From NCBI GenBank assembly GCA_937911935.1, contig CALDQH010000068.1, forward strand, positions 1-9,442: a DNA stretch of 9,442 bases, in the 5' to 3' direction. Under the pieces are notes generated by a model that did not search any database, was not told the origin of the DNA, and was given only the letters and a program-made list of their open reading frames with translations. Below, piece after piece: positions 6,383 through 9,442 of the stretch (its first letter is position 1; each line of letters begins with the position of its first letter). The DNA comes from an uncultured Bacteroidales bacterium (GTDB lineage Bacteria; Bacteroidota; Bacteroidia; Bacteroidales; Paludibacteraceae). The position numbers were made by a program, and so were the translations under genes.

Positions 6383-6748
6383 ATGATACAACAAGAATCT
6401 AGACTTACCGTAGCCGACAACAGTGGCGCAAAAGAAGTGCTTTGTATCCGTGTATTGGGCGGTACAGGCAAACGCTATGCCACAGTAGGGGACATTATTG
6501 TTGTGGCTGTTAAATCGGTAATCCCCTCAAGTGATACAAAAAAAGGTGCCGTTTCGAAGGCAGTGGTAGTTCGTACCAAAAAAGAAATCAGACGTGCTGA
6601 TGGCTCGTACATCCGTTTCGATGACAATGCTTGCGTATTGTTGAACGGAGCTGGCGAAATGAGAGGCAGCCGTATCTTTGGACCGGTAGCAAGAGAATTG
6701 CGTGCAACTAACATGAAAATTGTTTCGTTAGCACCAGAAGTACTTTAA
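6383..6748 (+). CDS. rplN: Large subunit ribosomal protein uL14
   Basis: uL14 sits on the 50S interface face, takes part in intersubunit bridges and is the docking site of the silencing factor RsfS in bacteria. The 121 residues match the family length. Landmarks are MIQQESRLTVADNSGAKEV at the N-terminus, VGDIIVVAVKSVIP at 35-48, KKGAVSKAVVVRTKKEIRR at 53-71 and GSYIRFDDNACVLLN at 74-88. The C-terminal GEMRGSRIFGPVARELR at 91-107 is the family signature. The gene starts only 3 nt after rpsQ, with no promoter-like spacer, so the spc genes probably share the S10 transcript in this organism. Confidence 0.98.
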   Translation: MIQQESRLTVADNSGAKEVLCIRVLGGTGKRYATVGDIIVVAVKSVIPSSDTKKGAVSKAVVVRTKKEIRRADGSYIRFDDNACVLLNGAGEMRGSRIFGPVARELRATNMKIVSLAPEVL

Positions 6749-6766
6749 TCGATAAACAATTTAGAG

Positions 6767-7081
6767 ATGACTAAGTTACATATCAAAAAAGGTGATACCG
6801 TCTATGTAAATGCAGGCGATGACAAAGGTAAAATCGCTCGCGTTTTGGAGGTGCAAGTTGAGAAACAACGCGCCATCGTAGAAGGTGTAAACATGGTATC
6901 AAGACATACCAAACCTAATGCAAAAAGTCCACAAGGTGGCATCGTGAAAAAAGAAGCTCCCATTCACATCTCTAACCTTAACGTAGTAGATAAAAACAAC
7001 AAACCTACTCGTATTGGTCGCAAAAAAGTGGATGGAAAAACAGTGCGTTACGCTAAAACAACAGGGGAGGAAATTAAATAA
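6767..7081 (+). CDS. rplX: Large subunit ribosomal protein uL24
   Basis: uL24 is an early assembly protein that nucleates folding of the 5' part of 23S rRNA and ends up near the tunnel exit. The 104-residue product has the KOW motif at about 7-26 (KKGDTVYVNAGDDKGKIARV) and the conserved VEGVNMVSRHTKP at 38-50, then GGIVKKEAPIHISNLNVVD. The tail is basic with a short TGEEIK end. The stop codon overlaps the rplE ATG by one base (TAATG), and its last codons contain an SD-like site for rplE. In E. coli the S8 repressor site lies at the rplX-rplE junction; here the overlap leaves no spacer for one. Confidence 0.98.
   Translation: MTKLHIKKGDTVYVNAGDDKGKIARVLEVQVEKQRAIVEGVNMVSRHTKPNAKSPQGGIVKKEAPIHISNLNVVDKNNKPTRIGRKKVDGKTVRYAKTTGEEIK
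7063..7070 (+). promoter_or_regulatory. Shine-Dalgarno-like site for rplE inside rplX
   Basis: AGGGGAGG lies in the codons for the last residues of uL24 and ends 10 nt before the rplE ATG. It could support independent or re-initiating translation of rplE at the TAATG overlap. It also encodes part of TGEEIK, so selection on the protein could explain it. Confidence 0.5.
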
Positions 7082-7623
7082 TGAATACCGCTAGTTTAAA
7101 GAAAGATTACGTAGAACGCATTGCTCCCGCTTTGATGAAACAATTCGGTTACAAATCGAGCATGCAAGTGCCCGTTTTGGAAAAAATCGTTTTGAATCAA
7201 GGTTTAGGCGCAGCAGTTGCGGATAAAAAAATTATCGAAATCGCCATCAACGAAATGACCGCTATTTCGGGTCAAAAGGCAGTTGCAACTTATTCGAAAA
7301 AAGATATTTCGAACTTCAAGTTGCGTAAAAAAATGCCTATCGGTGTATGTGTTACTCTTCGTCGCGATCAAATGTACGAATTTTTGGAAAAATTGGTACG
7401 CGTTGCATTGCCTCGTATCCGCGACTTTAAAGGTATCAACAGCAAAATGGATGGACGTGGAAACTATACCTTTGGTATCCAAGAACAAATTATTTTCCCC
7501 GAAATCAACATCGATGCTGTTTCTAAAATCATGGGTATGAACATTACCTTTGTTACATCGGCTAAAACCGACGAAGAAGCTTACGCTTTGTTGAAAGAAT
7601 TTGGTTTACCCTTTAAAAAATAA
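7081..7623 (+). CDS. rplE: Large subunit ribosomal protein uL5
   Basis: uL5 binds 5S rRNA with uL18 in the central protuberance and contacts the P-site tRNA and the 30S head. The 180 residues are typical in length. Visible landmarks are PVLEKIVLNQGLG at 31-43 (often VLNMGVG in other phyla), ISGQKAVATYSKKDISNFKLRKKMPIG at about 62-88, and the core LPRIRDFKGI at 110-119. GNYTFGIQEQIIFPEI at 127-142 is the family signature. The ATG shares a base with the rplX stop. An SD-like AGGGGAGG lies 10 nt upstream, so both coupling and direct initiation are possible. Confidence 0.98.
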   Translation: MNTASLKKDYVERIAPALMKQFGYKSSMQVPVLEKIVLNQGLGAAVADKKIIEIAINEMTAISGQKAVATYSKKDISNFKLRKKMPIGVCVTLRRDQMYEFLEKLVRVALPRIRDFKGINSKMDGRGNYTFGIQEQIIFPEINIDAVSKIMGMNITFVTSAKTDEEAYALLKEFGLPFKK

Positions 7624-7626
7624 GGA
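7622..7626 (+). promoter_or_regulatory. Weak Shine-Dalgarno site for rpsN
   Basis: AAGGA overlaps the rplE stop codon and lies 7 nt before the rpsN ATG. The spacing equals that of the strong sites at rplW and rplF, but complementarity is shorter. Confidence 0.4.
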
Positions 7627-7633
7627 ATAGATT

Positions 7634-7903
7634 ATGGCAAAAGAATCAATGAAAGCCCGCGAGGTGAAAAGAGCAAAATTAGTTGCCAAATTTGCTGCTA
7701 AAAGAGAACAACTAAAAGCAGAAGGCAATTATGAAGCTTTGCAAGCTCTTCCTAAAAATGCCTCTCCGGTAAGATTACACAACCGTTGCAAAATCACTGG
7801 TCGTCCTAAAGGTTATATGCGTGTATTTGGATTGTCTCGTATCCAATTCCGCGAAATGGCTTCTAAAGGCTTAATCCCAGGTGTGAAAAAAGCAAGCTGG
7901 TAA
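7634..7903 (+). CDS. rpsN: Small subunit ribosomal protein uS14, zinc-free long form
   Basis: uS14 is a late-binding protein of the 30S head beside uS3 and uS10. The 89-residue product is the long form: residues 1-45 form the basic N-terminal part, followed by the conserved segment HNRCKITGRPKGYMRVFGLSRIQFRE (about 49-74) and the C-terminus GLIPGVKKASW. It contains one cysteine (Cys52) and lacks the two CxxC pairs of the short zinc-binding type, so it should not need zinc. That makes it the standard zinc-independent version rather than a paralogue induced by zinc starvation. It lies 10 nt after rplE. A 71-nt gap, the longest in the window, follows. Confidence 0.98.
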   Translation: MAKESMKAREVKRAKLVAKFAAKREQLKAEGNYEALQALPKNASPVRLHNRCKITGRPKGYMRVFGLSRIQFREMASKGLIPGVKKASW

Positions 7904-7931
7904 TCAAAAAATAACAAAAAGAAAGTATAAC

Positions 7932-7969
7932 TAAATATTGTCAGGGCAGTCCTGATTAATTTAATTTTT
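7932..7969 (+). promoter_or_regulatory. Imperfect hairpin and T-run in the rpsN-rpsH gap
   Basis: The stem TCAGGG (7941-7946) and TCCTGA (7950-7955) encloses a 3-nt loop with one G-U pair. Outside it, TAAAT (7932-7936) can pair with ATTTA (7959-7963) across an internal loop. Five Ts follow at 7965-7969, only 5 nt before the rpsH ATG. The arrangement could be a weak attenuator or a protein-binding site controlling rpsH. No convincing promoter was seen in the gap. The pairing is visible; the function is inferred. Confidence 0.4.
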
Positions 7970-7974
7970 AACTT

Positions 7975-8370
7975 ATGACAGATCCAATAGCAGATTATTT
8001 GACGCGTTTGCGTAACGCAATCAAAGCCGGTCACAAAGTGGTAGAGGTTCCTGCGTCAAATTTGAAAAAAGAACTTACCAAGATCTTGTTTGAACAAGGA
8101 TATATCTTGAACTATAAGTTCGAAGAAGATGGTCCTCAAGGTACCATCAAAGTGGCTTTGAAATATGATAAAGCCGGTAAAATTAACGCTATCAAGAAAT
8201 TACAGCGTGTATCTACTCCAGGTTTGCGTAAATATGCAAGCCATAAAGATCTCCCTCGCGTATTGAACGGTTTGGGAATCGCAATCATTTCTACCTCTAA
8301 AGGTGTAATGACCGATAAAGAAGCCCGCGAATTGAACGTTGGTGGTGAAGTATTGTGTTATGTTTATTAA
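7975..8370 (+). CDS. rpsH: Small subunit ribosomal protein uS8
   Basis: uS8 binds the central domain of 16S rRNA early in 30S assembly and in E. coli represses the spc operon by binding its mRNA. The product is 131 residues. It begins MTDPIADYLTRLRNAIKAGH, the canonical N-terminal helix. It has the RVSTPGLRKY turn at 78-87 and the C-terminal RNA-binding signature ISTSKGVMTDKEAREL at 105-120, ending GGEVLCYVY. All are intact. It follows a 71-nt spacer with a small hairpin. Because rplX and rplE overlap here, that spacer is a possible alternative place for S8 feedback, though this is speculation. rplF follows after 17 nt. Confidence 0.98.
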   Translation: MTDPIADYLTRLRNAIKAGHKVVEVPASNLKKELTKILFEQGYILNYKFEEDGPQGTIKVALKYDKAGKINAIKKLQRVSTPGLRKYASHKDLPRVLNGLGIAIISTSKGVMTDKEARELNVGGEVLCYVY

Positions 8371-8372
8371 TG

Positions 8373-8380
8373 TAGGAGGA
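8373..8380 (+). promoter_or_regulatory. Strong Shine-Dalgarno site for rplF
   Basis: TAGGAGGA lies in the rpsH-rplF gap with a 7-nt spacer to the ATG, the same spacing as at rplW. It is one of only two strong, properly placed intergenic SD sites in the window. Confidence 0.8.
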
Positions 8381-8387
8381 TAGAAAG

Positions 8388-8942
8388 ATGTCTAGAATTG
8401 GAAAATTACCTATCAGCATACCTGCCGGTGTAACAGTTACTGTTAACGGCAACGAAGTGATCGTAAAAGGTCCTAAAGGTGAGTTGAAACAAACTATCAA
8501 CCCTATTATTTCGGTAGAAGTAAACGGTAACGAAGTTATTTGTACTCGCCCTAATGATGAAAAACAAACCAAAGCTATGCACGGTTTGTATCGCGTATTG
8601 ATTAACAATATGGTAGTTGGTGTATCACAAGGCTACAAAAAAACCATGGAACTTGTAGGTGTTGGTTATCGTGTATCGAACCAAGGACAAGTTATCGAGT
8701 TTGCTTTGGGTTATACCCACAACATTTTCTTGAAATTGCCTAACGAAGTGAAGGTAGAAACCAAGAGCGAAAGAAACCAAAATCCGCTTGTTACCTTAGA
8801 AAGTTGTGATAAACAATTGTTGGGTCAGGTTTGTGCAAAGATTCGTTCTTTCCGTAAGCCAGAGCCTTATAAGGGTAAAGGTGTTAAGTTTGTTGGCGAG
8901 CAAATTCGTCGTAAGGCTGGTAAGTCAGCTGGAGCTAAATAA
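8388..8942 (+). CDS. rplF: Large subunit ribosomal protein uL6
   Basis: uL6 has two related alpha/beta domains and sits at the base of the L7/L12 stalk near the factor-binding sarcin-ricin loop. The 184 residues begin MSRIGKLPISIPAGV, the standard start. Domain 1 includes VIVKGPKGEL at 24-33 and TKAMHGLYRVLINNM at 61-75. Domain 2 starts around MELVGVGYRV at 87-96. The signature RKPEPYKGKGVKF is at 156-168, followed by GEQIRRKAGKSAGAK. Length and motifs are normal. The strong SD site 7 nt upstream fixes the ATG. It is 22 nt from rplR, across an A/T-rich gap with no SD site. Confidence 0.98.
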   Translation: MSRIGKLPISIPAGVTVTVNGNEVIVKGPKGELKQTINPIISVEVNGNEVICTRPNDEKQTKAMHGLYRVLINNMVVGVSQGYKKTMELVGVGYRVSNQGQVIEFALGYTHNIFLKLPNEVKVETKSERNQNPLVTLESCDKQLLGQVCAKIRSFRKPEPYKGKGVKFVGEQIRRKAGKSAGAK

Positions 8943-8964
8943 TTATTCTAAAATTTGATTTATT

Positions 8965-9309
8965 ATGACTTCAAAAATTGAAAGAAGATTAAAGATAAAG
9001 AGAGGCATCAGAGCTAAAATTTCAGGTTCTGCTTCTCGCCCTCGTATGACGGTTTTCAGAAGCAATAAACAGATTTATGTTCAATTGATTGATGATTTAA
9101 CCGGAGTAACATTGGCCTCTGCTTCCTCTCTTGGAATGACAGAGAAAGTTGCAAAGAAGGAGCAAGCTGCCAAAGTTGGTGAATTAGTTGCAAAAAAAGC
9201 GCAAGAGGCTGGAATTACAGAGGTAGTATTTGACCGTAATGGATACTTGTATCACGGTAGAGTTAAAGAATTGGCTGATGCAGCTCGTAAAGGTGGACTT
9301 AAATTTTAA
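8965..9309 (+). CDS. rplR: Large subunit ribosomal protein uL18
   Basis: uL18 wraps 5S rRNA together with uL5 in the central protuberance. The 114-residue product has the basic N-terminus KIERRLKIKRGIRAKISG, then SASRPRMTVFRSNKQIYVQLIDD at about 22-44, and the C-terminal signature VVFDRNGYLYHGRVKELADAARKGGLKF, beginning at 87. Length is typical. The early Arg codons at residues 7, 8, 13 and 16 are all AGA, whereas later ones include CGT and CGC. The stop TAA overlaps an ATG (TAATG) that is a possible rpsE start. Its partner gene for 5S binding, rplE, lies four genes upstream. Confidence 0.98.
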   Translation: MTSKIERRLKIKRGIRAKISGSASRPRMTVFRSNKQIYVQLIDDLTGVTLASASSLGMTEKVAKKEQAAKVGELVAKKAQEAGITEVVFDRNGYLYHGRVKELADAARKGGLKF

Positions 9310-9314
9310 TGGTT

Positions 9315-9442
9315 ATGGCAGGGAATAATAATAAAGTAAAAACAACCAATCATTTGGAGTTAAAAGATAGATTAGTTGCCATTAATCGTGTTACAAAAGT
9401 AACGAAAGGTGGTCGTACTTTTAGTTTTGCAGCTATCGTTGT
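9315..9442 (+). CDS. rpsE: Small subunit ribosomal protein uS5, N-terminal part (3' end outside window)
   Basis: uS5 lies at the mRNA entry side of the 30S and influences decoding accuracy. Only the first 42 codons are visible. They contain a variable Asn/Lys-rich leader ([15 protein letters not shown]), then the strongly conserved [28 protein letters not shown], which begins the dsRBD-like N-terminal domain. Two in-frame ATGs exist: 9309, which overlaps the rplR stop as TAATG, and 9315, which gives the MAG- N-terminus I recall for Bacteroidota uS5. I chose 9315, but the upstream one would add only Met-Val. The gene runs off the window; rpmD, rplO and secY would be expected next. Confidence 0.95.
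   Translation, partial: [42 protein letters not shown]

Noticed and set aside
7283..7540. Overlapping + frame within rplE
   Set aside because: It lies entirely inside the conserved uL5 frame and its product resembles no known family.
8949..8957. TAAAATTTG as a Bacteroidota -7 promoter element before rplR
   Set aside because: The spacing inside the motif is one base too long, there is no TTG-type -33 element upstream, and it is only 7 nt from the start codon.

Overview
This window is a single block of co-directed translation genes on the + strand. It holds the 3' part of fusA (elongation factor G), eighteen complete ribosomal protein genes and the 5' end of a nineteenth (rpsE). The order is fusA, rpsJ, rplC, rplD, rplW, rplB, rpsS, rplV, rpsC, rplP, rpmC, rpsQ, rplN, rplX, rplE, rpsN, rpsH, rplF, rplR, rpsE. 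This is the end of the str operon, the whole S10 operon and most of the spc operon.

The protein sequences point to Bacteroidota, probably Bacteroidales. The signs are EF-G ending in KGRVDLL, uS10 with VNRSTFVNKKSREQF, uL2 with NPVDHPMGGGEGR, fusA lying directly upstream of rpsJ with no tuf gene between them, and A-rich, mostly Shine-Dalgarno-free start regions. The order-level assignment is an inference from remembered homologues; no search was run.

Layout. Positions 1-1218 are the last 405 codons of EF-G, lacking the G domain. A 62-nt gap follows that contains a long hairpin and a possible seven-codon leader ORF. Positions 1281-5908 (rpsJ to rplP) and 5915-6379 (rpmC, rpsQ) form the S10 segment, with gaps of at most 50 nt. 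Positions 6383-7903 (rplN to rpsN) start the spc segment. A 71-nt gap with a second, smaller hairpin then precedes rpsH, rplF, rplR and the truncated rpsE, which runs off the window end. There is no gene-free stretch longer than 71 nt.

The products assemble together. uS10, uS19, uS3, uS17, uS14, uS8 and uS5 go into the 30S subunit; uL3, uL4, uL23, uL2, uL22, uL16, uL29, uL14, uL24, uL5, uL6 and uL18 go into the 50S subunit; EF-G drives translocation on the finished ribosome. Tight spacing and two definite TAATG stop-start overlaps (a third is possible at rpsE) suggest translational coupling along a long transcript.

This is a conserved core region. I found no evidence of a novel system, mobile element, CRISPR array or RNA gene. 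The observations most worth a second look are non-coding: the fusA-rpsJ leader hairpin with its embedded mini-ORF, the rpsN-rpsH hairpin, and a few genes with strong Shine-Dalgarno sites in a lineage that generally lacks them.
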